Shown: positions 32,650-45,318, numbered from the stretch's first letter. The stretch: 64,000 nucleotides of DNA from Hygrocybe punicea (GCA_963556145.1 OY744465.1:1674001-1738000); one strand, 5' to 3'. The notes: generated by a model from the sequence alone, not told the origin. Made by a program: numbers and translations.

Positions 32650-35600
32650 GGATTACCTATGAAATTCACTAGTTTTTCTAGATCTTCTAGTGGTATATGA
32701 ATCTATTCTGTAACTAAAGGCTGTAATCTTTCTCTATATTTTGAATGATGATGTATAGAGGAAGATCTGGTCTGATTTTTCGCCAATATTTTGACTTTAC
32801 CTCTAGAAGTGGTCTTCCTAACATATACTATCTCCACAACTGTTCTCTTTTGTCTTGTTAACTGGTTTTTTGGCATGTTAGTAGTGGTAGGAGTGAACAA
32901 GATTCAAATAATTTTTTTGCAAACAACAACAGTCACATGATCAGCATTCTCAGGATCACATGATCCTGTAGTCCAATTCAACAACTCAGCTATGATTCAA
33001 CTTTCACCATCATCTACAATTATTTTTACGAAAAATGAGAATAAAACATTTAAATAAAGTTGGAGTTATCTATCAAGATTGGAATCCTCTATTAATTACA
33101 CTGGCCAATTTCTTGGCCTGGTCACCAGATGTTTCTCTTCTCCAACTTGTAATGCTCTTGAAAACCTATAGCTCTAAGATGATTAGTGACTTCTTCACTT
33201 TGGCTATCTCATGAGTAGGCCTCAGTACCATTAGAAAAGTGATCAATATAAGAACTCCAATAAAGCCCAATACCCCAGCCCTCTCCACCATTTAGAATTT
33301 CCTTGGTAAAATAATTGTCCTGGCCTGCATAAAGGGAAAAAGTGTGTGGACAGAATTTGTAGTTGACTAAGAGTGTGAATTGATCATTCAGATGTGACCT
33401 CCATTCAGAGGATTCTATATGACCACATGCTGGGCATTGAGGAGAAACTGTGATCCCAAGGGGATGTGACTGTGACTCCGAACAAAGCAAAAAATGCCAT
33501 TACTTCTGCCGATTAGTGATGCCGAAGTTCGGTTCGGAACCGATCCGAACCCGGTTTGAACCGCAAACCGAACCGGAAGTTCGGTTCTGGTTCAGCCATT
33601 TGGCTGAACCGAACCGCTGGTTAAGTTTGCGGTTCTGGCACTGACATGCGGTTCAAACCGCGAACCGTAATGTATAGTTACCTACGTAGATACTCATTTA
33701 CTTAATTTTTCACATTTTTTTCTATGCAGTCACGTGAACTTAAACATACTCGCGCGCAACTTCAAGTTCGACTCAACACTAACGTTACTCAACAACCACG
33801 GTGAGTAATGACTTTATTTCATATTTTACTGACATTTTTTTACATAGAACAGCCCCACAGGGCCCACCTTGACCACATAAATAAGGCGCCCGCGGTCGAC
33901 TTCACCCAACAACCTCCCTCGCGTTCCAACGCGAGTCGGAGTGAATCGATGGCAGCAGCGGCAGCAGCAGCAATGGCAGTGGCAACACCACCAATGCCAC
34001 CACCCCAACGACGACGACAGCGACGACGACGATGATGGCCAAATGATCCCCAGCGACAGCAACCACAACAGCAGCAGCAGCAGCAGCAACAGCAACGCCA
34101 GCAGCAGCAGCAGAGCAACACCGGCGGCAGCAGCAACCTGCTACCTCAAACGCGGATGATCATGACCACTGCCGCCTACAACACCAACACCAACACGACG
34201 ACGACGACGACGACGACGACGATGACAGGGAAGTTGAAGGCTGGTAGGGTGGTGCGCCCACCTACCAGCCCAGGTACGTACGCTATCTTTAACCCGTCGA
34301 CAACTTGCTAACCACACACCTCGCAAACCCGGGCTGACGCGTCAACAGACGTGCAGACATCGTTTGCGAGGAATTCGGCATGGCAACGATGAAGAAGGAC
34401 GCGGAAAGGGCCAACAACGGCAACAACCACGCACAAAAAAAACGCGGAAAGCGAGAGAACTGGCCGGGAGAGTGGTGCACCCACCCCGGTCGCCAGGTAA
34501 GTCTTTTTTCGTTTGCTGTCGAATTTTCCCCACCACCACAGACAGGCACGGTCCACGCCTTCGACCATCCCACCTCCATCCGCCCGCCAATGCACCGTAC
34601 CGGGCCCGAAGATGCCCCAGCCTGAAGCTACAACCACCCCACCTCCCATCCCACCTCCTGCTTCCCTCATGAAACCCAGCGCCACATCAATTGATGTGTG
34701 CCTGGTCTTCACGAGGAGATTTGGAGGTTGGTTCGTGGTTCGAACCGCGTTCGAACGCAGACCGAACGCGTTGAAACCGTTCGACGCGGTTCCGGTTCCG
34801 GTTCGGCATTTGGCTGAACCGAACCAACGGTTTCGGTTCCGGTTTTCCAAAAAAGTCGAAAAACTGGACCGAACCGAACTTCGGCAACACTACTGCCGAT
34901 TCATCACTGCAACATTGGTATTATGATTCAGGTTTTGTTCTTCTACAAGCAAGTTGCCAATAATAAATTCCATATCATACTTCTTCAGAAACACCTTGAC
35001 AGCCAACTTTTGTAAGAATGGGAAAGCAATGTGGGGGTAGAAGTTAAGTTGTGTGAAGCCAATAATCCAGTCAAATATGTTGCTATACAATAAACTTGAG
35101 TCTCCAAGTAAATTATTTGAAAAGGAACATTCACTGCTTGGCGAGGTTCTTGAGCATGGCAAGAGAACCATCATGTGAAAAAATGTAGGCACATGACCAA
35201 AGATAGAGAGAGAGATATTGTTGCTTTAGTAAGCAGATGCTCTAATCCAGGGGAGTATAGAACAGAGAAAAGCTACGAAATGCAAATGTGTTATTATCTT
35301 AAATTGAATCAATATGTCATACCTACCTTAGAAATAGTGAGTGATACGCCATGATCCACTTGGCAGTATAGCAAACCAGTATCAGGGTCAGAGTAGGTGT
35401 GCAAAAAAAACACAATAATACATTTGAAGTCCTGTCTTATCCATATTAGATTGGAACAGTTAAGAGAAATAATTCTGAAACATACTTGAGTAGAGCCAAT
35501 AACACATTTTGGACTTTTCTCTCCTGAGTTGCCACTAAGGCAGAACTGGAAGAATTAAAAGCAAAGTGAATGTCAAAATATTGGAGGACCTGATCTTTCT

Positions 35601-36400
35601 ACTTAGGAAAGTAGACATGAAGATGATGGTACACCATAATGGCTAAGTCTCCTTTTGGAATATTGGCCAATCTAAAATTCAATATGACAACTGAAGCTAT
35701 ATCAACCAAAAACCATGCTCCTTGAATAATAAGAGTGCCCAACTCTGTAGAGGTCCTATCCTAAATCCAGTTTCTAACAATAATTTCCTTCACAAAAATC
35801 AGTTAAAGGATAAATGCCTTACACTTTTTACTTATTGTGTATGTTGTCGATATTTTATTCTTCATCTGCTGGTCATACTTTATGTGGCATTTTGGACAAA
35901 TAAAAAAAGTATCATTCTTGATCAGAAAACCTGGACTTGCAGAAAGTGTGATATACTTATCCATGTATAGAATCCTAAGGCAATAGGCACAGCAAAAGAC
36001 TTCACCATCATTGCCACAAGAGCAACACCACTGATAAAAGGAAATTAATTAGTATAAGAGCAATGACACTGAGGGTATACAATATTAGATAGCTTCTCAT
36101 CTTTCCTAAGGTCTGGTGGAAAGGGCTACAGAGTGACTATCTGGAGTACAGTTTCCATTTTATTGGTGATCATCTAAAAGAGAATTCAAGTTGAATAACA
36201 TGTCTAGATCTAGATCTAAATCTCTTGCAAGCTGAGATTGAGATGCCAGTACACCAGTCTTGTCACTGGTAATAGTAGCAGTAGTAATGGGTATATTAGT
36301 GGTAATAGATTGGCTGAAAAAATGAGACAGATGAAGTTCGAGTGTAAGAACAATGCAATCTTGCAATAAGGCAGAAATGCTGCTTATCTCAAACTCCAAA
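32650..36400 (-). pseudogene. Decayed zinc-finger gene of a multicopy family, split by hAT element E
   Basis: On the minus strand a protein can be followed from about 36400 down to 32650 through stops and shifts. A Cys-rich segment CSCGNDGEVFCCAYCLRILY (about 36030-35965) looks like a PHD-type finger. It is followed by IKNDTFFICPKCHIKYDQQM, VVILNFRLANIPKGDLAIMV and YFDIHFAFNSSSSALVATQE, then FDWIIGFTQLNFYPHIAFPF and KYDMEFIIGNLLVEEQN (35090-34935). After the insertion it continues with FLLCSESQSHPLGITVSPQC, CPACGHIESSEWRSHL and GIGLYWSSYIDHFSNGTEAY (33500-33210), and a basic tail. Joining across 33514-34892 keeps the reading. Function unknown; no enzyme motif seen. Confidence 0.6.
33514..34892 (+). 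mobile_element. Non-autonomous hAT element E with two cassettes
   Basis: Starts TAGTGATGCCGAAGTTCGG, ends CTTCGGCAACACTA, with exact 8-bp duplication CTGCCGAT (33506-33513, 34893-34900). Inside, in order: dense GGTTCG/CGAACC arrays; an intron-like segment 33801-33847 (CACG|GTGAGT ... ACATAG); a short palindrome CTCGCGTTCCAACGCGAG; a CAG/GAC tract; GGTGGTGCGCCCACC (34248) with donor at 34274; a palindrome at 34319-34371 (CCTCGCAAAC / GTTTGCGAGG); GTGGTGCACCCACC (34472) with donor at 34497; a palindrome at 34665-34716 (core CACATCAATTGATGTG); and terminal arrays. It is a close relative of element F (47068). Confidence 0.9.
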
Positions 36401-38639
36401 ACTCATTACTGACTTCATCTGACTCTTACTCACAGGTCTGCATAGTCTAGTATAGCTAGTAGCTACAACCACCAATGATGATACTAACGATGGCTTCACC
36501 AACACCTCACAGAGATGGCATCACTAAAACTACCAATATCCTACAATAACAATGCCCAACAACCATCTCCCAACAACTAATACCTAATGGAGATAGTCCT
36601 ACTAATATCATTGTAGTGGCGAGGGTGGACTGACTGCGGAACAATGATTCTAGCCTGGAGGTGTCAGCATAGAAGTGACAAGGAATAGTTTAGCAAGCTT
36701 CAGTAAAGGGATAAGAAACAAAGGGTAGAAAGCCGCCAAGTAAAACTACTGATATCTTTCGAGACAGGTCGAAGCTAACAAAGCTGACGATGTCAGGTAC
36801 GGTAGGTTGGGTGTCGGGTGACAAGGGATGTAAGAATAAGGACAGTAGAACAACAGGGAGAGTGTCGAGAGAACCAACGAGTTGTATGAGTGATGGATTT
36901 TACTGAGAGACTAATTCTGAGTGAGGGGAAATGAGGGGACTGGTTTCTTATTTTGATACAGCATTTGGACACCATTTTTATACTACCAAAATATGTATTG
37001 AGTTTTGGACGAGAGTCCTTGGCTAATGAGGGAGAACAAAGAGGAACAGAAATAGGGTAGTGATAAGAAGGTTGCAATGTGACAATGACAGGAAAATAAG
37101 TGGGAGAAATGAAAAGCTGTGAAAAGATATGAAATACTTTTATATATCTCCATAAGAGAGATGGTAGGTGCAAATTAGGCAAGTCCGATGTTGGGATTCC
37201 AGTCCAATAAGATCCATCTGAAATGTTTGGGATTCCATGCATTTAGAAGTTGGACCGACCCTGTACACAAGTGGTAGTTGGTATGCATCGGGTTACATTG
37301 GGTTCGAGCGTGGATTGCTAGGGATGTTGGGTTCGAGCAGATTCATGAGATATTGAGTTTACGGCCTCAGAGGACCGAAAGCCCTCTACATCATGAATAT
37401 TCAACAATGAGGACGACAATGATCTCACCAAAACCACCAACATCTAACAACGATGATGACGATGATTCCAGAAATACCCAACACCAACCCACCTCCAATA
37501 ACTGATGTTTTATGGAGACTGCCTCACCAATATTCAAATATCCAACAACAACAACAACAATAACCACAACCACAAAGAACATCTAATGCCCAATGCCTAA
37601 TGCCCAATGCCCAATAGCCTTATTACATGATGATGGCTTCTACCTTAACATGATAGATGTCCAATGCTAAATGCCTCACAGAGATGGTCCTACTAACTGC
37701 CTGTTTCTGATATCTGCTATATGGTTATTGGGGTTGATTATTATCAGCTAACAACAATACATATGTCTTATGGATATATCCAGAAAACAATATCCTAAGC
37801 ACATTAGCCTAAATAATCCTAATTGAGCTAGGAGATATCATGATAGCATCAGCTTAAACTATGTTAGTTGGGCCAGGATATATCCTGAGAACATCAGCCT
37901 GAACCATCTTAGTTAGCCCAGGATATTTCTCAGCCTGATTCAGCTATCTCTAAGTCAGTTAGACAATCTCATGTTAGGCATCCCAAGTCAGTTAGTAATC
38001 TCTTGCTGAATGTCCTGTATAACCTAATATCAATACGCAACATTTTAATACTCAAACAACAAAATACCTCAGTGGCAACTACAGATAGCGAATGTGAAAA
38101 TGAAAGTGAAGTGGTGCATCTGTCGCAGAGCTTTTTATGTCTTTTACTTACAAACTTTGATATATATCCATTATTATGCTTCCTGACAAGGCTATGCTAT
38201 AAAACTATAAAAACACAGTTGCAAAGACAGATAAGTATGGCTTAAGGTATCAACTGATCATGTAGGTAGCAGGTGTAATAATAGTAATACAATAATGCAC
38301 CTTGTTGCAAAGGTTTTTTTTGTCTTTTTTACTTACTAACTTTGATGAATATTTGCTATTTGTTATGAGGTGAATAACAACAAACTCAAGTAAGATAAAA
38401 GAAAAAGACGGGTATATTATGATGAGAGGAATTTAAAAGGAGAAAATAAGATCAAGTATGAGATACATGATATAGTAGCTGATATTTTTTGAAAAATGGC
38501 TATATCATTGCCAATAAAATAGTGGAAATTATGAGAATATTTAGGTGCATAGATTATATAAAAAGCCAGAGGGTCCTCTGCCAACATTAGTTGATGCAAT
38601 GAGTTTCTGGTCTCTTATTAGACTGACTTTGAATTGTAC
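36401..38639. other. AT-rich repeat-derived region without recognisable gene
   Basis: Several short direct repeats are visible: the CCTCACAGAGATGG...CCTACTAA word at 36505-36605 and again near 37675-37695, CCCAATGCC(T/C)AATG at 37590-37612, and two imperfect copies around GGATATATCC / AACATCAGCCTGAACC (37765-37930). A minus-strand open frame 36793-37242 is not recognised. Probably worn LTR or other repeat DNA. Confidence 0.3.
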
Positions 38640-38727
38640 TGGTATCAACTAGACTGAACTGAACTTTCAGTCCAGTTTAGAGTTTGAACCGGGTTCAGAT
38701 TGGTTCTGAACTGAACTTTGGTTGCAC
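38640..38727. mobile_element. Remnant of a GGTTCAG-type hAT MITE
   Basis: Text such as GAACTGAACTTTCAGTCCAG and TTTGGTTGCACTA at the right side matches the subterminal arrays and end of the hAT family. It interrupts the start of the Helitron-like fragment. No duplication found. Confidence 0.4.
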
Positions 38728-39370
38728 TAGAAGATGGTACTGAAACTGGAAATTGTCCTTTTGTTATACATAGGTTAACTGGTGAGGATTTGGATACAAA
38801 AACAATTAATTTACTAAAAGAAATGGCACTCAGACTTCTCAACAGTGGGAGGCAAAATATTAGCCATTAGTGAATCTTCTCAACTTGAGCCTATTTAGAA
38901 GAACCCTAAGCTTTATCCACAAATGTTGCCTTAGTTATTTCCATATGATATAGATGGTATTGGTTCCACTTTATTATCAGATGCTGAACATAAGAGATAT
39001 CTCCTGATGTATCATAATAAACACTCTCAAACAGATATATACTTTCCATTTGTTGCTTTCAGCCATGCTCAAGTGAAAGTAAGCACAACTGGTGGTTTTC
39101 TTCTTGCAGACAAGGTGAAATTCCATGAAATAACCAATCATCCATTAAGTGTTGACCCAAATGTGTTGTTTTCATTGGCTAGAAGGCTCTCAGAAAGTGA
39201 AGTTGTTAAACCTATTAGCCAAAAAGAGAAAGATTGTTACTAAGTTGTTCGTGACCTCAATCATGTAGAAGCTAAAGTAAGTGGATCCACTACAAGTAAG
39301 AAATATATAAGAAATGAAATTTGGTCTCTAATTTCATACCATACCTTGATTGAACTAAGGTAATACTGAT
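38728..39370 (+). pseudogene. Helitron-like replicase fragment (N-terminal Helitron-like domain), decayed
   Basis: Readable pieces in order: NCPFVIHRLTGEDLDTKTIN, LFPYDIDGIGST (after shifts), YLLMYHNKHSQTDIYFPFVA, FSHAQVKVSTTGGFLLADKV, LARRLSESEVVKPISQKEKD and VSGSTTSKKYIRNEIWSL. Together these resemble the N-terminal domain of fungal Helitron replicase/helicases, which start rolling-circle transposition. The HUH Rep nuclease and helicase parts are not seen downstream. Stops and AT-rich drift make it inactive. Confidence 0.6.
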
Positions 39371-39850
39371 ACAATATCCTCCTCTAGAAAACAGAAAACT
39401 CTGTACAGTGATGAAGAGTCATTTGATGACATCTGGTATGCTGTTAGGGCTCAAAACAACATTCTCTGTCACAAAAACAGTATAGACATCTGATGAACAT
39501 ATACCATAATGATTCTGAGCTGGTCTCAAGCTATTATTGCCCTGCCATGAGCTAGAAAATCCTGCTAAGTGAAGGGTAGGGCTAAAAATCTAAGAAGATA
39601 TATTTTTGAGTTGAAATGTGTAAAATGATGGTGGGCATCTGGAGATTTGCAAAGGGATGACAGAGCAGAAGAAATTAAACAAAAAGATATAGAAATGAGA
39701 GAGATAAAGCTCCCTGAAGTTTCGAGCATGATGTGACAAAATCCATGTGATGGAGATCTATTGGCTAGTGGTGGTGAGTTAATTCATTTTCTTAAGATTA
39801 ATGAGACTCATTTGTATTATAGGTGGAGACAGAATTGGGATCTAGGACCT
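39371..39850. other. Degraded AT-rich sequence
   Basis: Short readable fragments (GDLQRDDRAEEIKQKDIEMR near 39650, then EIKLPEVSSM) suggest a worn coding region joined to the WD40-like fragment downstream. No boundary or family can be given. Confidence 0.25.
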
Positions 39851-40740
39851 CTAGAATTATAAGCATCTTTTATGGTTATTTAAGAGTTGTAGCTACCATG
39901 GCCCAGTTACTTGCATCAATTGGATAACTCAGAAAGAAGATCCATTCAATACTCTTGCTTATGGCATTGGCCTTGGTTATCTTAAGATCTAGTGTCAAAT
40001 ATCTTCAGTGGTAAGTCTGAATCATTCCAACATATCAATTGATCCTAACCGAATAGATTCTAGGCTGCATTTTAAGCTTTAGTTGACAAATGCATTGCTT
40101 TTGAAGAGAAGATAATCTCCCTCGCAAGCAACACCAGTGGCATTGTAACATGCCTGACACTAGACACTTGTAATGGTGTAGTACAAGTTCATACAATCAA
40201 CCCTGCAGAAGAGCTGCACTCCATATTCTCAGTGGTACTGGAAGATACTGTGCCAATCAGCCTGGACTTCATTGACAATACAGCCAAGGATGTATTTGTT
40301 TTTGGAATGTACTGCAGTTAAAAGTGAGTTCCAATCCAACTTTGATCATTGATATCTGTGTGAATGAATATATCCCAAACTTACTCTGTGAGGTGACAGT
40401 GGAAAAGTTTTGTCAACAGTATCCATGACTGGGGTGATGTACATGTTGATAGATTTGAGAAGTATCTAGATGAGTAAAGGCTCACCTGCTCCTAACTGCA
40501 CTAAGAACGAGGTTATTGTTGACAGTGTCATTAACAGCTTCAATATATATTAATTGAACAATGCAACATGAAAATGAAATTACACTATTGGTCATTCTAG
40601 TCGCAAAATGCCAAAGCAGGTTGCTTTTAATGAGAATTCCCAAGTGGTTGTGGGTAGCAGTGACCATGGTGTTGTATATGTCTTTGAATATAAGTGTTAC
40701 CACACAGTGATTGAGGAATGCATAATATGACAAGTGTTCT
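39851..40740 (+). pseudogene. WD40-like protein fragment, decayed
   Basis: Pieces such as VAFEEKIISLASNTSGIVTC followed by LTLDTCNGVVQVHTINPAEE (about 40085-40210), SGKVLSTV, and MPKQVAFNENSQVVVGSSDH followed by GVVYVFEYK (about 40605-40690) have the beta-propeller rhythm of WD40 repeats. Many stops. The source gene is unknown. Confidence 0.45.
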
Positions 40741-42569
40741 GAAAACAGTAATAATAAATCAAAAGAACTTGTAATCATTTTTTCACAAGTTCATTGTTAA
40801 AATATGCAAATAATCTTTTTGCCTGATATCTGAGCCAGGTGGGAATAAAGACACTAAAATTGGGTAGATATTTGCAGAGTCAGAATGTTTTTGTGATTTC
40901 AGTGCACCTGAGTTAAGAAGTTAAAGCTAAACAATCATATTTTTTAGCTGTTGTTTGAACTTAGTGTTTATTTCCTTAAAAATTAACTTCTTAAATATTT
41001 TGGGCCTCAGGAGGATACATCTAAAAGTTATCTGGTAGAGCTGTAGAAAGGCATTGAAGAAAGGATTAAGTAGGGAGATGGAGAGAGGGGCCAGCACAGA
41101 CTAGAGAGATAAGAAGAGGAGAGGATCAAGAATGTATGAAAGGAGTACAGGAAGAATGAAGAGAGGCAGAGAGTGTGCTGAATAGGATTTGGGAAGGCTG
41201 GGAAGTGAAGACCTAAGATAAGCACTATAATTACAATTTACATCCATGACATAAAAACTCACTTTTTGCAACATGGTGTAGATACATTACAACTCCTACT
41301 ACTCTCAGCACCCTGACTGACATTCAGAAGCAGCCAAATTACATCTGAGCTTTAGCAAAATCCCTAGATGTAGAGCTGTGGCTGGAACCAAATTGAAAAA
41401 GGAGCATACCAATAGGATACCATTGTTTAAACATGCCAATTATATTGATAACATCCTATTTTACATCAATAAGACACTCATATCACTAAAATTTGAAAAA
41501 TAAGTAAACCTTATCACTGAGATATAACAATATCAAACATGTCAAGATTACTTTGCAGTGAAGTATCCCTGTGAAAAAGATTTTATCTGGAAGAACACAC
41601 AACAAATGACTATTGCTTTGCCTGCAAGGCCCTTATTGTTCAACTCTTGTCTCCTTAAGGTGTTCTTTGATCTCCTCTTCTTTATCTATTATTTTTTTGA
41701 TGACTTCTTTTCATAATTCTTTATCTATATATTATATCATAACTACATCAATAGATAGTCTTCCACCAAAAAGATGGTAACAAGGAATGACTCTATTTGT
41801 AGTCTTGAAGTGTATAACCTGTAATTGCAGTCAGCCTACAACACTAATTATAAAAAGATATGCTTTACTAGAAACAATGTTATGGGGCTAGGTTTCAACA
41901 AGATAGTTATTAAGCTTATCCTGCTCCTCTACTTTTCTCTTTCTTTTCTCTTTTCTCTAATATCTGCTTTAAATTAGAATCTAATAAGCTTGAAATCTAC
42001 TTTTTCTTTTGTCTTCTTTTCTTTTAATATACATGAATCAATTTCTGCCCTTTTTTTCTCTTTTTCTTTTCTCTTCTTGGTTCATTTCCTTTGTTCTTTA
42101 CTTTGTCCTTCTGAGATTTCTATGTAAGAAAGTCCAGAGGATTGATTCTAGTAATGTGTTTTTCGAGGAACGCACTATTAACTATGGGCCAAAGAGTAAG
42201 TCCACATATAGTGACATAATAAATGACATATTTAAATTTATTTATATCACAATCTAATTAAAGCTTATAAGAAGAATGAACTAGTAGTAGTTGGCTGGAC
42301 ATATAGTAATAAAGGACACACAAGAAATATGAAGAGTTGTCTACTATGATATTGTTATTCATGTCATTATCGTTGTTGAAGTACTACCACCTTACTCGTT
42401 GGTATCTAAAAGGAAGAGGAGGAAGGGGGATCTGTGGTGTGGGTATTCGGCTATCTCACATTTTTTCGTGTATACTCGCATGCTCTCACTTGCTAAGACA
42501 CATTATGCTCATGTGCATAAGCCACGTGAGGCGAAGCCAAGCCTTTGTTCCCTTGCGGGGCGAAGCCGA
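40741..42569. other. AT-rich region without recognisable gene
   Basis: 41030-41220 reads as a charged coiled-coil-like stretch with stops (ERGQHRLERKRRGEDQECMK). 41930-42110 is a T/C-rich (TTTTCTCT) tract. 42260-42400 contains nothing clear. A palindromic CACGTGAGGCGAAGCC / GGGGCGAAGCC pair precedes the satellite at about 42522-42568. Confidence 0.3.
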
Positions 42570-44740
42570 GTCTGACCCCCATACCTCTGCTATGCCAGAT
42601 CTTCATTGCGGGAGCTCAGACTGCAAATCCCCACTGCAGTCAACAAGAGGGGACTCATTGGGGTCAGATGAGCCCAAAATAGTGAGTTTGTGTAGCACCG
42701 TTTGCCTACGCTGACCCCACCTTTTCTCATGCCCCCTTTCTAGATCTCTATCCTGGGACGTCAGATCGCCAATCCCCGCCATACAGACACAGGAGGGTCC
42801 CATTGGGGTTGGTGGAGCGTAAAATTGTACGTTCATATGGCCCTATTGGCCCACGCTGACCCCACCTTTCCCCATACCTCCCTTCCCAGATCTCTACCCC
42901 GAGACCTTGGATTGCCAAACATCGTCACACACGGCTGGATAGGACCCAATGAGGTCGATTGAGTGTGAAATCATATATTCATTTATCTCCATTGACCGGC
43001 ACTGACCTCCTCTTTCCTCATACCCCCTGCCCAGATCTTTACCCTCAGCCTTCGGAACGCCAAACCCCTCCACATACACACGTAGAGGACCTAATGGGGT
43101 CAGATGAGCACAAAATAGAGCATATATTCGACCTCGTTGGCCCACCCTAATCCCACCTCTCCTTATGCCCTCTTTCCCAGAACTTTACCCTAGGACCTCA
43201 GATTGCCAAATCCCGTCGCACACAGATGATTAGGACTAGTGTTGGGGAAGTTCGGTTTGGTCCGGTTTGGGGCCTTTTTGCCCAAACCGGAAACCAAATA
43301 ATCCGGTTTTCCACCCGAAATCCCCAAACCAGACCGGAACCGATACAAATCGTTTGCATCGGTTCGGTTTCGGTCCAAACGCGGTCTAGACCGTGAACCA
43401 TATGGGCTGGGGGCCCTCACTCCCATCTGACCTCGCAAGAGTGCCGCACACGTCAATCGACGTGGCCGGCCTCATTACGAGGTGGGTTGGACCCGTGATT
43501 GCCGTGTTGGCCGGTTTGGGTAGGCGCGTGGTGGTGATGGTGGTAGTGGTGGTGGTGCCCTACACGTTATATGCGTTGTGTACGTGACGATGGCCGGGTT
43601 GCACCTGCTTTGGTTGTTTTCGGTGGATGTGTGGTGGTGGTGGTGGTACGGTGCCACGTTCTGTGATATACAAATAAAATCAGTGAAAAAGTCAATAAAA
43701 ATACATACCACGAAGGAGCAGGGGTGGATGCACCATCCCCTGCTGCTCGATGACTACCATTCCACTCCGTTCACGTTTGTTTGCGTGCGCGCGCATTGGA
43801 GGAGTTGGCGTGTCCGGTGCGGTGTTGATCGCTGCTGTCATGGTCGTGGCCGTCGTGGTGGCAGTCGCCGTCGTCGCCGTTGTGGTGGTGGTGGTGGTGT
43901 TGGTGGTGGTGGTGCGTCAACCTGTAATGTGTTAATGCATTAGTTAAAGTTCAAATAAATATAAATAAAAAACATACACGGGTGGCAGGGAGTAACCCGC
44001 CATCTGTTTTGTTGACCTCGGGTGCTCCATCGTCCTCGTTTGGCGTACATCGGGAGTGTTGCTGGTGGGCGTTGGTGACTTTGGGTGACTTTCAAAGTCA
44101 GCCAAGGAGCCAACTTTGGACTGTCGGTTTGCGGTTCAAACCGAGTTTGAAACCGTTTCGGCCCGCAGCCAAATCCCCAAACCGGAGATCGAACGGTTCG
44201 GTCTCCGCTGGAAATTCCCAAACCGAAACCGAGACCGGCGGTTTCGGTTCGGTCTAAACCGGGTTTGGATCGGTCTGAGACCAAACTTTCCCAACACTAA
44301 TTAAGACCCCATGGGGTCATTTGAGCATGACATGGTGAGTTTGTTCCATTCTGTTGGCCCACGCTGACCCCCTCTTTCCTCATACCCTCCCGCCCAGATC
44401 TCTATTCTAGGATCTTGGATCGCCAATCCCCATCATACATAGATGGATAGGATCCAATGGGGTTGGACGAGCATGAAACTATTCATTCATTCAACCTTAT
44501 TGGCCCACACTGGCCTCACCTCTCTCCATACTCCCTCTCTCAGATCTCTACTCCAGGCCCTTAGAACACCAAACCCCACTGTATACAGACGGATATGACC
44601 CAATGGGGTTGTTTGAGCATAACATTGTGAGTGTGTTCTACCCCATTGACTCATACTGCCCCCACCTCTCCTTATACCCCCCTTTCCAAATCTCTACCTC
44701 AGGTTTCAGATTGCCATCCTCCCTCTATGTATTTATTATT
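42570..44740. repeat. Satellite array, 145-146 bp monomers
   Basis: The word (G)CTGACCCCACCT with following CAGATCTCTAC recurs at 42571, 42710, 42855, 43001, 43146, then (after removing the inserted hAT element and its duplication) 44363, 44509 and 44655. Successive spacings are 139, 145, 146, 145, 146, 146 and 146 bp. Each monomer also carries CCCAATGGGGT and TTGGCCCAC boxes. It is not coding (period not a multiple of three). Confidence 0.88.
43237..44299 (-). mobile_element. Non-autonomous hAT element G inside the satellite
   Basis: Starts TAGTGTTGGGGAAGTTCGG, ends CTTTCCCAACACTA. Flanking 8-mers ATTAGGAC (43229-43236) and ATTAAGAC (44300-44307) differ at one base. Subterminal arrays are of the GGTTTGG/CCAAACC type. 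Read on the minus strand it has the family order: intron-like 43977-43922 (GTATGT, branch-like CTAAT, ACAG), an ACC/CAC-rich tract, GGATGGTGCATCCACC (43738-43723), donor-like GTATGT at 43708, and a palindrome at 43486-43432 with core CGTCAATCGACG and arms CCTCGTAATG / AGAGTGC...GCGAGG. Confidence 0.85.
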
Positions 44741-45318
44741 CTGAATGCTCTACTCCTTTTGCTTCTACTGGCTGACCACCTTCACCTCATAACACTGTAC
44801 CATACAATTAAATTATGAATATATTTATTATTATAAGAAAGTGGTTTGGCTAACTCTGACATAGAAAAAATTATTATTATTAATAATCAAATGCACAAAT
44901 AACCTACATTATGGAGTAAGGTGCTACCAAATGTGTGTAGAGTAGCCACTGGAGAATGGGTGCTACAGGTGTTTGTGAGCGAAGCTCACAAACATCAGTG
45001 GCATAAAAGACATCTAATTTTGCTATGTAGGGCCACTATAACATAGGTGCTATGGGTAGACATTTCCTTCCTCAGTAATACAAAAAATGTAAATTGTAGA
45101 TAGCTATTGCCGATTAAATATTGACAAAAAAAACCATAAGATACATTAAAGATAAAATAAAATAAAATAAAAATCAATAAGACTGTAGGAAAGAAATTAA
45201 AATTAAAATGAGAAAAATAAAATAAAATAAAATAAAGTTACATTGTAGGTCATAAATTGACAATAAAATAAAATAAAAGGGGGAATAAAATCGTATAAAT
45301 AAAAGCAAAATGGATTCA
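44741..45318. repeat. AT-rich spacer with hairpin and (AAAAT)n
   Basis: An 11-bp stem TGTTTGTGAGC / GCTCACAAACA with a GAA loop lies at 44970-44994. Runs of AAAAT/TAAAA pentamers occur at about 45153-45290. No gene. Confidence 0.6.

Noticed and set aside
42570..44740. Satellite read as a possible coding repeat or CRISPR
   Set aside because: The 145-146 bp period is not a multiple of three, the frame does not hold, and monomers are fully homologous with no spacer structure.
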